Shown: in pieces, positions 51,142 to 60,734 of the stretch
Position numbering within the stretch: the first letter of the stretch is position 1
How the letters are laid out: each line of letters begins with the position of its first letter
Source of the DNA: an uncultured Lachnospiraceae bacterium
GTDB taxonomy: Bacteria; Bacillota; Clostridia; Lachnospirales; Lachnospiraceae
Reading direction: 5' to 3'
DNA length: 64,000 nucleotides
Assembly (NCBI GenBank): GCA_900544445.1
Contig: UQVK01000001.1
Span: 1 to 64,000 of the forward strand
Position numbers and translations under genes: made by a program
The notes under the pieces: model-generated
Told to the model about the DNA's origin: nothing
The model's input: the letters and a program-made list of their open reading frames with translations, nothing else
Databases searched by the model: none

Positions 51142-52395
51142 ATGGAAAACAAAAGAGTCATTCAGGTGGACGAAAAGGTTCCGGTTAATCTGCTGATCCC
51201 TCTGTCCATCCAGCATCTGCTGGCCATGTTCGGCGCCAGTGTTCTGGTGCCCTTTGTGTTCGGCATTAATCCTGCGGTCGTTCTGTTCATGAACGGCTTC
51301 GGTACGCTTCTGTACATTGCGGTAACAAAAGGAAAGGCGCCTGCTTATCTGGGTTCCAGCTTTGCTTTCCTGGCGCCTGCGGGAATTGTCATCAGCGAGA
51401 TGGGATATGAATATGCGCTGGGCGGTTTCGTGGCGGTAGGCTTCTGCGGCTGTATTCTGGCTGCGATTATCTATAAGTTCGGTTCCGACTGGATCAATGT
51501 GATTCTGCCTCCGGCGGCGATGGGGCCGGTGGTGGCGCTGATCGGCCTGGAGCTGGCGGGAAGCGCTGCGGAGAATGCGGGGCTTCTGGACGAAACGATT
51601 CAGCCGGAAAATGTGATCGTGTTCTTCGTAACGCTTGGCGTTGCTGTTTTCGGATCCATCATCTTCCGCGGCTTTCTTTCCGTTATCCCGATCCTGATCG
51701 CTGTGGTCGCGGGCTATGTGGCTGCTGTCTGCTGCGGAATCGTGGATTTCTCTGCGGTAATAGCGGCGCCGATCTTCTCCATGCCGAATTTCCAGCTGGC
51801 AAAATTTGACCCTCAGGCGATCCTGATCATCCTTCCTGTCATTCTGGTCATCACCTCTGAACACATCGGACATCAGGTGGTGACGAGCAAGATTGTCGGA
51901 AGGGATATTCTGAAGGATCCTGGACTGCACCGTACTCTGTTCGGCGATAACTTTTCCACCATGCTCTCCGGTCTGGTCGGTTCCGTTCCTACAACCACTT
52001 ATGGAGAAAATATCGGCGTTATGGCGGTGACAAAGGTTTACAGCGTGCGCGTGATCGGCGGCGCGGCAGTGCTTTCCATCATCTGTTCCTTCATCGGAAA
52101 GCTTTCCACCCTGATTCAGACGGTACCCGGCCCGGTTATCGGCGGAATCTCCTTCCTGCTTTACGGCATGATCGGGACCTCCGGCATCCGTATCCTGGTG
52201 GACTCCCAGGTGGATTACGGCAAATCCAGAAACCTGATCCTGACCTCCGTCATCTTTGTGGCAGGACTGTCCGGCATCACGGTAACGATCGGAAGCGTAC
52301 AGCTCACCGGTATGGTTCTGGCCTGCGTGGTCGGAATGATTCTGGGCCTGACCTTCCATCTGCTTGAGAAATTCCATCTGACAAACGAAGACTAA
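51142..52395 (+). CDS. uraA: Uracil/xanthine-family permease (NCS2), probably uracil
   Basis: A 417-residue membrane transporter with about 14 membrane segments. The family opening LLIPLSIQHLLAMFGASVLV, followed by PFVFGINPAVVLFMNG, and the motif GSVPTTTYGENIGVMAVTKV with GLVG just before it are characteristic of UraA/PyrP uracil permeases within NCS2; the Glu in TTYGEN contacts the base. VITSEHIGHQVVTSKIVG is the other conserved acidic site. It imports pyrimidine base with protons. TGAGGAGG precedes the ATG. A long terminator follows. Uracil specificity is inferred from the motif. Confidence 0.92.
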   Translation: MENKRVIQVDEKVPVNLLIPLSIQHLLAMFGASVLVPFVFGINPAVVLFMNGFGTLLYIAVTKGKAPAYLGSSFAFLAPAGIVISEMGYEYALGGFVAVGFCGCILAAIIYKFGSDWINVILPPAAMGPVVALIGLELAGSAAENAGLLDETIQPENVIVFFVTLGVAVFGSIIFRGFLSVIPILIAVVAGYVAAVCCGIVDFSAVIAAPIFSMPNFQLAKFDPQAILIILPVILVITSEHIGHQVVTSKIVGRDILKDPGLHRTLFGDNFSTMLSGLVGSVPTTTYGENIGVMAVTKVYSVRVIGGAAVLSIICSFIGKLSTLIQTVPGPVIGGISFLLYGMIGTSGIRILVDSQVDYGKSRNLILTSVIFVAGLSGITVTIGSVQLTGMVLACVVGMILGLTFHLLEKFHLTNED

Positions 52396-52445
52396 ACGGG
52401 ACTGATTACCCGGAGGTTTTCACTGGCTTCCAAAACGAAAATACC

Positions 52446-52502
52446 GCGCCCTTTGTCTGTTCGCTATAATAAGAGCGAAAACAGACAGAGGGCGCTTCTT
52501 TT
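52446..52502 (+). terminator. Long terminator after the permease gene
   Basis: GCGCCCTTTGTCTGTTCGCT pairs with AGCGAAAACAGACAGAGGGC and GC after it, with a 2-nt bulge, then TTCTTTTT. The loop includes TATAAT (52465-52470), which might also serve as a -10 for the next gene. Confidence 0.75.
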
Positions 52503-52546
52503 TCCGCGCAGCCGGAGCAAAAGGCGCTCCGATATGGAGGTAAGAT

Positions 52547-53393
52547 ATGGAAAAAAGAAGACTTGGAAACAGCGAACTGTATGTAAATCCGGTGGGCCTT
52601 GGCTGCATGGGTTTCAGTCATGCATCAGGCGATCCGATGGAGAAGGGCGCAGCGGTGAAAACCATCCGGGAGGCGTATGAGATCGGATATGACTTTTTCG
52701 ATACGGCAGAGGTTTATACCGGCGTTTATGCGGACGGCACGATTTCCTATAATGAAGAACTTGTCGGAGAGGCCCTGAAGGGAGTGAGGGATCAGGTGGT
52801 GATCGCCACCAAGATGGGCGTCCACCACAATGAGGATCTCACCCTGCGGATGGACAGCCGCCCGGAAATCATCCAAAAGAGCGTGGAGGAAAGCCTGAAA
52901 AGGCTGGGAACCGATTACATCGATCTGTACTATCAGCACCGGATCGATCCGCTACTCCATGATGGCCAGATGGCATGAGGCGATTTTCCCGGTCTGCGAG
53001 GAGATGAATGTGGCCTATGTGGCCTTTTCTCCCCTGGCGAATGGGATCCTGAGCGGAAAATATACGCCGGATACGAAGTTTGAAGGCAGCCAGGATTACC
53101 GCAGCGGCATGCCGCAGTATACGAAGGAGGGCTATGCGAAGGCGAAGGGGCTTCTGGAACTGCTTTCCCGCCTGGCGGAGGAAAAACATGCCACCATGGG
53201 GCAGATTTCCCTGGCCTGGATGCTCTGTAAGAAGCCTTATATCGTGCCGATTCCCGGCTCCCGGAAAGTGGAGCGGCTGAAGGAAAACTTCGGGGCAGGA
53301 AGCATCGTGTTGAGCGCGGCGGAGGTTGCGGATATTGACGCGAAGCTGGACACCATGAACTTCGATGTGTTCGGAGGACATACTGCGAAATAG
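52547..53393 (+). pseudogene. Aldo/keto reductase broken by an internal deletion
   Basis: The N-terminal half reads normally: KRRLGNSELYVNPVGLGCMG, then DFFDTAEVYTG (catalytic Asp and Tyr), VIATKMGVHHN (Lys) and DLYYQHRIDP (His). Immediately after HRIDP the sequence jumps to what should be RYSMMARWHEAIFPVCEEM, but out of frame, so the first frame ends at 52978. The rest (FSPLANGILSGKYTPDTKF through PIPGSRKVERLKENFGAGSI) continues in the second frame to 53393. About 40 codons between these points in homologues (the segment with the barrel strand after HRID) are missing, so roughly 120 bp were lost. The start has GGAGGTAAG upstream. Alternatively this is an assembly error. Confidence 0.82.
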
Positions 53394-53400
53394 GAAAATG

Positions 53401-53435
53401 GGGGCAGGCGTTACGGATTTCGCCTGCCCCTGTTT
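53401..53435 (+). terminator. Terminator after the broken reductase gene
   Basis: GGGGCAGGCG and CGCCTGCCCC form a perfect 10-bp stem with a 10-nt loop, followed by TGTTT. Confidence 0.7.
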
Positions 53436-53496
53436 GGGACATATTCCCGCCTGTCCTGTCATAGACTTGGACAAAGGGACAGGAATGGAGGGAAAG

Positions 53497-56196
53497 ATGT
53501 CTGAGAAATTTGAAGCAAAAAATATCCGGGAGGTCTGTGCGCTTCTGGCCACTGATCCGGACAGGGGCCTTTCCGAAAAAGAGGCGGCGAAACGGCATGA
53601 AACAGGCGGTCCCAATGAGCTGAAGGAAACGAAGAAAAAGAGCGCTCTGGAAAGCTTTCTGGAACAGCTGAACGATCCGCTGATCTATGTGCTGATGGCT
53701 GCGGCCGTGATTTCCCTGCTTCTGCATGAGATCAGCGATGCGGCGATCATCGCGGTAGTGGTCTGTATGAACGCGGTGGTGGGAATGATTCAGGAAGGAA
53801 AGGCGCAGAAGGCGCTGGATTCTCTGAAAAAACTGACCAGCCCGCGGGCGTACTGCATCCGGGACGGAAAGGAGCGGGAGATCGCGGCATCGCAGCTCGT
53901 GCCGGGAGATATCGTCTGCCTGGAAGCGGGCTGCCAGATTCCGGCGGATCTGCGCCTGACCAGAACCAGCGGTCTGAAGGTGGAGGAATCCGCGCTGACC
54001 GGGGAATCCGTCCCTGTGGAAAAGAATGCGGGTTATCTGGCCCCTTCAGATCGGGAGACCGCTTTGGGAGACAGGCAGAATATGGCCTATATGTCCACCA
54101 TCGTCACAAACGGCAGGGGAGAGGGCCTGGTCACCGCCATCGGAATGAACACGCAGATCGGGAAAATCGCGGCCATGATCGATGGGAGCCCGCAGGAACT
54201 GACGCCTCTGCAGAAAAGGCTGGGAGAACTGGGGACCCTTTTGAGCATTCTTTCGCTGTTTCTCTGCGGCGCGCTGTTTCTTATTGCGCTGATTCAGAAA
54301 AGGGACATTGTGGAGATGCTGATCACGGCCATTTCCCTTGCCGTGGCGGCGGTGCCGGAAGGGCTTCCGGCTGTGGTCACCATCTGCCTTGCCATGAGCG
54401 TGACGAAAATGGTACGGGTGCACACCATCGTCAGGAAGCTTCCGGCGGTGGAGACGCTGGGGGCGGTGAGCGTGGTCTGCTCCGACAAGACGGGAACCCT
54501 GACCCAGAACCGGATGACGGTGGAAAAATGTTTTCTGAATCAGCGGTTTCTGGACGCCGGAGAACTTGCGGCGGGATCGGCAGGGAAGGCCCCTGGAGGC
54601 GGGTATGAGGAATTCCTGCGGGGGCTGACCCTGTGCAACGATGCGACCCTGGAAGGGGAAGAGCGGTTCGGGGATCCCACGGAGCTGGCTCTTCTCGATC
54701 TCGCCGCAGGCTGCGGCATCCGCAGACAGACACTGGAAAAGAAGCTTCCCCGCACGGCGGAGCTTCCCTTCGATTCCAACCGGAAGATGATGTCCACCTT
54801 CCACCGGAACGGCTCAGAAAGCGTCACCTATACCAAGGGAGCGCCGGATGAGATTCTGAAAAAGTGTACCCGGATTCTGCTGTACGGGAAGGAGGCTCCC
54901 CTGCAGGATGTGCAGGTCCGGCAGATTCTTTCTGCGGTGGAGAAAATGTCCGGTCAGGCTCTTCGTACCCTGGCGGTGGCAATGCGCAGAGGCGGAAACC
55001 GGCCGGAGGAGGAGAATCTAACCTTTATCGGAATGGTGGGTATGAAGGACCCGCCGAGGCCGGAGGCGGCGGAAGCGGTGGAGCGCTTCCGCAGGGCCGG
55101 GGTTACCACGGTGATGATCACGGGAGACCATGTGGATACGGCCTATGCCATTGCGGCGCAGCTGGGGATTGTGAAGCGCAGGGAGCAGTGCATGACGGAA
55201 ACCCGGCTGAGACGGCTTCCGGATAAGGAATTCCTGCGCGCGCTGGAGGATGTCCGGGTGTTCGCCCGCGTCTCTCCGCAGTCCAAGGTCCGGATCGTGA
55301 AGGGGTTTAAGGCAAAGGGAAAAATTGTGGCCATGACAGGGGACGGAGTGAATGACGCGCCTTCTCTGAAGGCTGCAGACATCGGTATTGCGATGGGAGA
55401 GAGCGGAACGGACGTGGCAAAACAGGCTTCGGAAATCATTCTGACAGATGATAATTTCGCGACCATCGAAAAGGCCATCGAGGAAGGCCGCGGCGTTTAT
55501 GAGAACATCAAAAAGTCCGTGATCTTCCTGCTTTCCTCCAATCTGGGAGAGATCATGACCATGTTCACGGCGGTTCTCATGGGGCTGGCCTCTCCTTTAA
55601 AATCCAGCCATATTCTGTGGATTAACCTGATCACCGACTCCCTTCCGGCTCTGGCGCTGGGGGCTGACGACAATGACGCGGACAGCCTGATGAAAAAGCC
55701 TCCGAGAGATCCGAAGGAAAGCCTGTTTGCGGATGGAGGCCTTGCCCGCACCTGTTTCTATGGCCTGTTGATCGCAGGCATCAGCCTGACCGCCTTCTTT
55801 ACGATCCCGTATGGAATCATGAGGGAGAGAGGGATCGCCTTTTCTCCGTCCGCCTTCGCCGTGATCCTTCAGAACGAGGCGGTACTGAGCCGGGCGCAGA
55901 CCTATGCCTTTACGGTCCTTGGCATGTCCCAGCTTTTTCACGCCATCGGCATGCGGGACGTGGAAAAGTCGGTTTTCCGTATGAATCATCTGAGAAACCG
56001 ACTGATGCTGTTGGCGCTCGCGGCGGGCTTCCTGCTGCAGATTGCGGTTACGGAGATCCCGTTTCTGACGGCAGCCTTCGGCACCGCCCACCTTTCCCTG
56101 CGGGAATGGCTGCGGCTTCTGATCCTGGCGGCATTTCCCCTTCTGGCCCATGAGCTTTTTGCCTTTTTCCCCGAAACGGGGAGAAAACAGGATTAA
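53497..56196 (+). CDS. P-type cation ATPase, calcium-type (P2)
   Basis: An 899-residue membrane pump. It has an N-terminal cation-ATPase domain ([20 protein letters not shown]), membrane segments 1-2 near 60-105, the actuator motif [12 protein letters not shown], segment 4 with the ion-binding PEGLPAVV (residues near 288), phosphorylated D330 in [21 protein letters not shown] of the nucleotide domain, and [20 protein letters not shown]. The late [20 protein letters not shown] contains the segment 6 acidic site of Ca-type pumps. It probably exports calcium (possibly manganese). ATG 53497 follows ATGGAGGG. Its stop overlaps the convergent AraC gene by four bases (TTAA), with no terminator between. 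Confidence 0.94.
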   Translation: MSEKFEAKNIREVCALLATDPDRGLSEKEAAKRHETGGPNELKETKKKSALESFLEQLNDPLIYVLMAAAVISLLLHEISDAAIIAVVVCMNAVVGMIQEGKAQKALDSLKKLTSPRAYCIRDGKEREIAASQLVPGDIVCLEAGCQIPADLRLTRTSGLKVEESALTGESVPVEKNAGYLAPSDRETALGDRQNMAYMSTIVTNGRGEGLVTAIGMNTQIGKIAAMIDGSPQELTPLQKRLGELGTLLSILSLFLCGALFLIALIQKRDIVEMLITAISLAVAAVPEGLPAVVTICLAMSVTKMVRVHTIVRKLPAVETLGAVSVVCSDKTGTLTQNRMTVEKCFLNQRFLDAGELAAGSAGKAPGGGYEEFLRGLTLCNDATLEGEERFGDPTELALLDLAAGCGIRRQTLEKKLPRTAELPFDSNRKMMSTFHRNGSESVTYTKGAPDEILKKCTRILLYGKEAPLQDVQVRQILSAVEKMSGQALRTLAVAMRRGGNRPEEENLTFIGMVGMKDPPRPEAAEAVERFRRAGVTTVMITGDHVDTAYAIAAQLGIVKRREQCMTETRLRRLPDKEFLRALEDVRVFARVSPQSKVRIVKGFKAKGKIVAMTGDGVNDAPSLKAADIGIAMGESGTDVAKQASEIILTDDNFATIEKAIEEGRGVYENIKKSVIFLLSSNLGEIMTMFTAVLMGLASPLKSSHILWINLITDSLPALALGADDNDADSLMKKPPRDPKESLFADGGLARTCFYGLLIAGISLTAFFTIPYGIMRERGIAFSPSAFAVILQNEAVLSRAQTYAFTVLGMSQLFHAIGMRDVEKSVFRMNHLRNRLMLLALAAGFLLQIAVTEIPFLTAAFGTAHLSLREWLRLLILAAFPLLAHELFAFFPETGRKQD

Positions 56197-58406
56197 ACCA
56201 AAGTGGGGCGGGCATCCGCTCCGCTTTTTCTGTATTCGTTTGGAGTCATTCCATAAAATTTCTTGAAAAAACGGATATAGCTTCTTACATCATTATAGCC
56301 GACGGATTCACTGATCCGGTTCACCGTTTCCGTACTGCCTGCCAAAAGCTCAAGAGAACGGGAAATACGGTAATAATTCAGGTATTCTGACAATGTTTTT
56401 TCTGTGGCCATTTTGAATACTTTATTCAGATAAACAGAGCTGACTCCCACATGTGCCGCAATCTGCGGTATGGAAAGAGGTTCCGAGTAATGCAGCTCCA
56501 GGTACTGTACTGCCTTGCGCACATAGGCATGAGAATCATTTGACATCTTCGGGCTGCTGTTCGTAAGGCATGCAAGGCAGGACCACAGGATATTGTCGCA
56601 CTCCTGGATGGTCTGCGCAGAATCGGTTTTTTGAATAAATTCATTCAGCATGCTTTCTTTTACGGTGATGTCCAGTTTCAGCAGACTGGTAAAAACAGAG
56701 TACAGAACGATGGAGGTAAACTTTTTTGCCTCTGCAAGCGAAGCAGCCTTAGACAGACATTCCGTGGAAAAACGGTCTGCGTGTTTCTTTAGCTGGGAGG
56801 AATCATGGGCGAGAATACAGTGGACAAGCTGCTCTGGAAGGCCTGGATCAATGCTGGGAGCAAATTCCTTCTGTACTTCAAAGGTAACGTTTTCCGTTCC
56901 GCACGACATAAGAAGAAAATTCTGTTCTGCAAGCAGTTTCGCCTGATGGAGCCGGTCAGGCCCGGAAGAACAGAGGACAACGGAAAAGAGAAGCTGCAGC
57001 GAGGAATGGAAAGTGGAATGCATCTTCAGAAGTTCACATCGTCTTTTCAACTCTGACTGGAGCTTTTCTCCGGAGTCCGTATTCAAAATTACAGCAATCT
57101 CACCGATATCAGTATTCAGCGCATAACATGCACCGAGAATGGAAAAGGAGCTGACTGCGTTTGCGCACAGCATCTGCCCGATCTGTTTTTGCTCAGCGTC
57201 GTCCGTAAGGTCGGAAAGGCCGGGGACAAAAATCAGGATGAGACAGAAATCGGAATGAGGAAACCGGATTCCGCTTCTGGTATATTCCTCCGGAAGCTGG
57301 TCGGGCTCAATTCGCCCGTCAAGCAGATCATGCAGCAGCAGATCGCGGATAAGCTGCTGATTTTGCAGGGTAACGGAACGGGCGTGACTGAGCTGTGTGG
57401 ATATGCGTTCAAATTCGGTATCCAGAAGCGTAAATTCGTCCGAGCCTCTTTTGGAAGATTTTGTATAGGGGCTTGCCCCAAGTTTCTCCATTAACGCGTC
57501 TACCGGCCTGATCATATGCGCGGCATAGAAGACGGAAACGAGGAAGGAGAGAAAGAGAACAGCGGGATAAAGCACGGGGGATGGTAAAACAGGAAGCAGA
57601 TAGTTAAACTGATCCTTCCAGGTGAGATAGAAGGAGCAGCGCACATCGTCTTCAGCATTGGATGAATAAGCGATTCCTTCGTGCAATATTTCGTCTTCAC
57701 CGGAAGAGCTCCAGAGAAGCTGATCCTGAAAATAGACAGCGGAAAGCCAGGGGCTTTCAGAAGCCTCTTCTTCACACATCTCCTGCAGGTCAGCCAGGGA
57801 AAAGGAAATGACGATGTATCCTCTGGCCCGGGATTCATAAATGGGAAGGCGCCGGATGTAGGTCAGAAGAGGGACTTCCCTGCGCCCTTCATAATATCGA
57901 AGATTGGCGGTAGAAAAAAACCACATACTGTCTGTTTCCATGGAAGAAACCGTTTGGATAAGTTCCTTATTGTAATAATCCGTTTCGTAATAAATGCCGC
58001 TGTTCGTATCATAAATACGGCCGGAACGATAAAAAAAGAGAGCGATATTTTCGTATTCATAAAGGTCGGAAAAGGTGGAAACATCATCAATCATCTGGGA
58101 AAGCTGGTCAATACTTGGACTGGAATTCTTCAAAACCAGATCCACGGAGGGCATGGAACCGATCAAAACAGAACTGCTTTTCATGCTGTTAATGATATCC
58201 TGAATGGAAGAAGCGGCATGATTGGCGTGGGTTTCCAGGTTTTCCTTCAGCACAAACAGATTCCGTGTACAGAACAGAACGCAGATAATCACATATACGG
58301 TGGTCAGGCCCGAAGCCGTCAGCAGAAAGGAAGTGCGAAAGTGGCGGGATTTCAAAATGTTTTTGAACTTCAGGGAAGGGAATAGATGAATTTTGAATAA
58401 AAACAC
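56193..58406 (-). CDS. Membrane-anchored AraC family regulator with extracellular sensor
   Basis: A 737-residue protein. A basic start leads to a membrane segment at about 28-50 (FLLTASGLTTVYVIICVLF); an extracellular sensor domain (about 55-275), rich in aromatic residues, follows; a second segment is near 282-300 (VLYPAVLFLSFLVSVFYAAH); a cytoplasmic linker comes next; and a C-terminal AraC pair of helix-turn-helix motifs ends the chain (LSIPQIAAHVGVSSVYLNKV, then RISESVGYNDVRSYIRFFKK and [18 protein letters not shown]). It therefore senses outside and binds DNA from the membrane, without a kinase. GTG 58406 with GAGG upstream is the start. It diverges from the importer operon, which it probably controls. 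Confidence 0.85.
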   Translation of the reverse strand: MFLFKIHLFPSLKFKNILKSRHFRTSFLLTASGLTTVYVIICVLFCTRNLFVLKENLETHANHAASSIQDIINSMKSSSVLIGSMPSVDLVLKNSSPSIDQLSQMIDDVSTFSDLYEYENIALFFYRSGRIYDTNSGIYYETDYYNKELIQTVSSMETDSMWFFSTANLRYYEGRREVPLLTYIRRLPIYESRARGYIVISFSLADLQEMCEEEASESPWLSAVYFQDQLLWSSSGEDEILHEGIAYSSNAEDDVRCSFYLTWKDQFNYLLPVLPSPVLYPAVLFLSFLVSVFYAAHMIRPVDALMEKLGASPYTKSSKRGSDEFTLLDTEFERISTQLSHARSVTLQNQQLIRDLLLHDLLDGRIEPDQLPEEYTRSGIRFPHSDFCLILIFVPGLSDLTDDAEQKQIGQMLCANAVSSFSILGACYALNTDIGEIAVILNTDSGEKLQSELKRRCELLKMHSTFHSSLQLLFSVVLCSSGPDRLHQAKLLAEQNFLLMSCGTENVTFEVQKEFAPSIDPGLPEQLVHCILAHDSSQLKKHADRFSTECLSKAASLAEAKKFTSIVLYSVFTSLLKLDITVKESMLNEFIQKTDSAQTIQECDNILWSCLACLTNSSPKMSNDSHAYVRKAVQYLELHYSEPLSIPQIAAHVGVSSVYLNKVFKMATEKTLSEYLNYYRISRSLELLAGSTETVNRISESVGYNDVRSYIRFFKKFYGMTPNEYRKSGADARPTLV

Positions 58407-58820
58407 GATTCAACCTCTTTTTGTAATCGAATTTAAAGCATAATGACCAATTATCAAACAATTATCACTCCTTCATTATATCTGATTATTCAAAAAAGTC
58501 AATTTTATTACATTAAAAATATGCAAAATGCACATCAAAAATCAAAACAGGAGGACAGGATATTATCTCATTTCTTCAAACACTCATAGCAAAAATCAAA
58601 CAAAATGAAGAAAATGTGGTTTGATTTTTGCTATTTTCATGAAAAATGGGTATTATTTACAATTTCTGAAAGGGAAAAATGAAATTGGTTTAAATTTTGC
58701 GTTTTGCATAAAATTTTCAGGCTGTATAATGAAAATAGATTTAAAAATGTACAAAAAAGTATTTGGAATTGAATTAAAGAAACATAAAATGCACAATAAC
58801 AGGAAAGAGGGTGAAAGAGA
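58407..58820. promoter_or_regulatory. AT-rich divergent control region of the second importer
   Basis: A perfect 16-bp inverted repeat (ATAGCAAAAATCAAAC at 58586-58601, complement at 58619-58634, 17-nt spacer) and an extra same-strand copy of the half-site CAAAAATCAAAAC at 58536-58548 lie between the divergent genes. The -10 TATAAT is at 58725-58730 with a weak -35, as expected for an activated promoter. These half-sites are candidate binding sites for the AraC-family regulator encoded on the minus strand. Confidence 0.7.
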
Positions 58821-59774
58821 ATGCTGGGGAAAGCAAAAGCAAAAAGTAAAAACGACAGGAAGGAAGGGGTGAAAGGCTTAACCAAATATTTATGGAAGCA
58901 TAAGTACATGTATCTCATGCTTGTGCCGGCCATTGTTTACTATGTGATATTCTGTTATGTTCCCATGTATGGAGCTTCAATCGCATTTAAGGATTTTAAT
59001 CCGATGCAGGGGATCATGAAAAGCCCATGGGTCGGATTCGATGTGTTTGAGCAGCTCTTTGGAATGAGCAAATTTTATTCCGTATTCTGGAATACCATAA
59101 GAATCAGTTTAATTCGTCTGATTTTCGGATTCCCATTTCCGATTATCGTCGCGCTTATGCTGAATGAATTAAGATGGAACCGGGTAAAACGGGTGATTCA
59201 GACGGCCATCTATATTCCAAACTTTATTTCATGGGTTGTTTTGGGCGGTATTATGACCAGCCTGCTGTCCATGGATTCAGGTATCGTGAACGGAATCATT
59301 AAAATGCTTGGATTCCAGCCGATTGGATTTTTGACGGATGAAAGATACTTTGTGCCGACGATGGTAGTTTCCATGATCTGGAAGACGTTTGGATGGAATA
59401 CGATTATTTACCTGGCGGCAATGACGGGAATTGATCCACAGCTGTATGAAGCTGCTACGGTGGATGGGGCAAACCGGTGGCAGAGGCTTCTTCATATTAC
59501 ACTTCCCTGCATCCGTTCCACAATCATTGTGGTACTTATTACACGTATCGGCAGTCTGATGCAGGCAGGATTTGAACAGATCTTCGTATTATATCATCCG
59601 GGAGTATATGGAACCGCCGATATCATAGACACTTATGTATATCGTATGGGTCTGCAGGAAGGAAAGTTTGAACTCGCATCCGCAGTCGGTCTGTTTAAGT
59701 CGGTGGTAAATTTCATTCTGGTGGTAATTGCAAATAAGACAGCCAGGATGATGGGAGAGGAGGGAATCTACTAA
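58821..59774 (+). CDS. Carbohydrate ABC importer permease (LplB-like), first unit of second cassette
   Basis: A 317-residue inner-membrane permease, paralogous to the one at 14824. It starts with a basic tail (AKAKSKNDRKEGVKGLTKYL), then YMYLMLVPAIVYYVIFCYVP and MYGASIAFKDFNPMQG. The EAA loop is YEAATVDGANRWQRLLHITL. Six membrane segments are expected. AAAGAGGG precedes ATG 58821. The stop codon directly abuts the second permease ATG (59775). Like the first cassette it lacks an ATPase gene. The composition is less GC-rich than that of the surrounding genes, a possible sign of later acquisition. Confidence 0.93.
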   Translation: MLGKAKAKSKNDRKEGVKGLTKYLWKHKYMYLMLVPAIVYYVIFCYVPMYGASIAFKDFNPMQGIMKSPWVGFDVFEQLFGMSKFYSVFWNTIRISLIRLIFGFPFPIIVALMLNELRWNRVKRVIQTAIYIPNFISWVVLGGIMTSLLSMDSGIVNGIIKMLGFQPIGFLTDERYFVPTMVVSMIWKTFGWNTIIYLAAMTGIDPQLYEAATVDGANRWQRLLHITLPCIRSTIIVVLITRIGSLMQAGFEQIFVLYHPGVYGTADIIDTYVYRMGLQEGKFELASAVGLFKSVVNFILVVIANKTARMMGEEGIY

Positions 59775-60677
59775 ATGAAGATGACCTTAAAGAAAAAAGG
59801 ACAGGAAGGCCATGTCAATCATTCCCTTGGAAGCAGGATTTTCGAAGCGGTTAATCTGTTGCTGCTGATCCTGCTGGGAATCACAACCCTGTATCCTTTC
59901 TGGGACTGCCTGGTGGTGTCGATGTCTTCGTTGAAAAGCTACCTCTCTACCAGTATTCATCTCTGGCCAAGCGAGTGGTCGTTTGAAGGCTACGCCTATA
60001 TGCTGGGAAACGAATCCCTTTGGACATCCTATGCGAACAGCATTTTTATAACGGTGGCTGGGACCCTGATCAACATGCTGATCACAATCATGGCAGCCTA
60101 CGTCCTTTCCAAACAGGAACTGAAAGGACACAGGATCCTGATGTTCCTGGCGGTTTTCACCATGATGTTCACAGGAGGAATAATTCCTACCTATATTGTG
60201 ATAAAGGATCTGGGGTTGATGAACAGTCTTTGGTCGATGATTCTTCCTTCCGCAATCAATACCTATAACCTGATCATTCTCAGAAACTTTTTTGCGGAGC
60301 TGCCGACAGAACTGGAAGAGGCGGCTCTGCTGGACGGTTGTACGGAGGTTGGAGTGCTGTTCCGGATAATGTTGCCCATTTCCAAGCCTGCTGTGACAAC
60401 GATAGCGTTGTTCTATGCGGTTGACCACTGGAACGATTTCTTTTCCGCGATCATGTATATCAACAGCCGGGAAAAATGGCCGTTGCAGCTGTTCCTGCGT
60501 TCCATGCTGTTTGAGAGCGATGCGGCATATTCCAGTGGAGGAGAGAGCCTGTTTCTGCTGGGACAGCCAATGAAGATGGCGGCCGTCATGCTGGCCATCA
60601 TACCGATTATGTGTGCTTACCCTTTCTTCCAGAAGTATTTTACAAAAGGCATATTGACTGGAGCGGTTAAGGGTTGA
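59775..60677 (+). CDS. Carbohydrate ABC importer permease, second unit of second cassette
   Basis: A 300-residue partner permease. Six membrane segments begin at VNLLLLILLGITTLYPFWDC. The EAA loop is LEEAALLDGCTEVGVLFRIM, and the end YFTKGILTGAVKG is typical. ATG 59775 follows GGAGGGAATC at the end of the preceding gene with no gap, so the two are translationally coupled. It is followed by an AT-rich gap of 57 bp and the binding-protein gene, whose own ribosome site may raise its expression. Confidence 0.93.
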   Translation: MKMTLKKKGQEGHVNHSLGSRIFEAVNLLLLILLGITTLYPFWDCLVVSMSSLKSYLSTSIHLWPSEWSFEGYAYMLGNESLWTSYANSIFITVAGTLINMLITIMAAYVLSKQELKGHRILMFLAVFTMMFTGGIIPTYIVIKDLGLMNSLWSMILPSAINTYNLIILRNFFAELPTELEEAALLDGCTEVGVLFRIMLPISKPAVTTIALFYAVDHWNDFFSAIMYINSREKWPLQLFLRSMLFESDAAYSSGGESLFLLGQPMKMAAVMLAIIPIMCAYPFFQKYFTKGILTGAVKG

Positions 60678-60734
60678 TATTTTTGAAAAAGGTTAACTTA
60701 TCAATTCATACTAAAAAGAACAGGGGGCTATTTT

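Noticed and set aside
51139..52377. 412-codon open frame antisense to the uracil-family permease
   Set aside because: It is His/Asp/Arg-rich in the way produced by reading membrane-protein codons backwards; the permease is clear.
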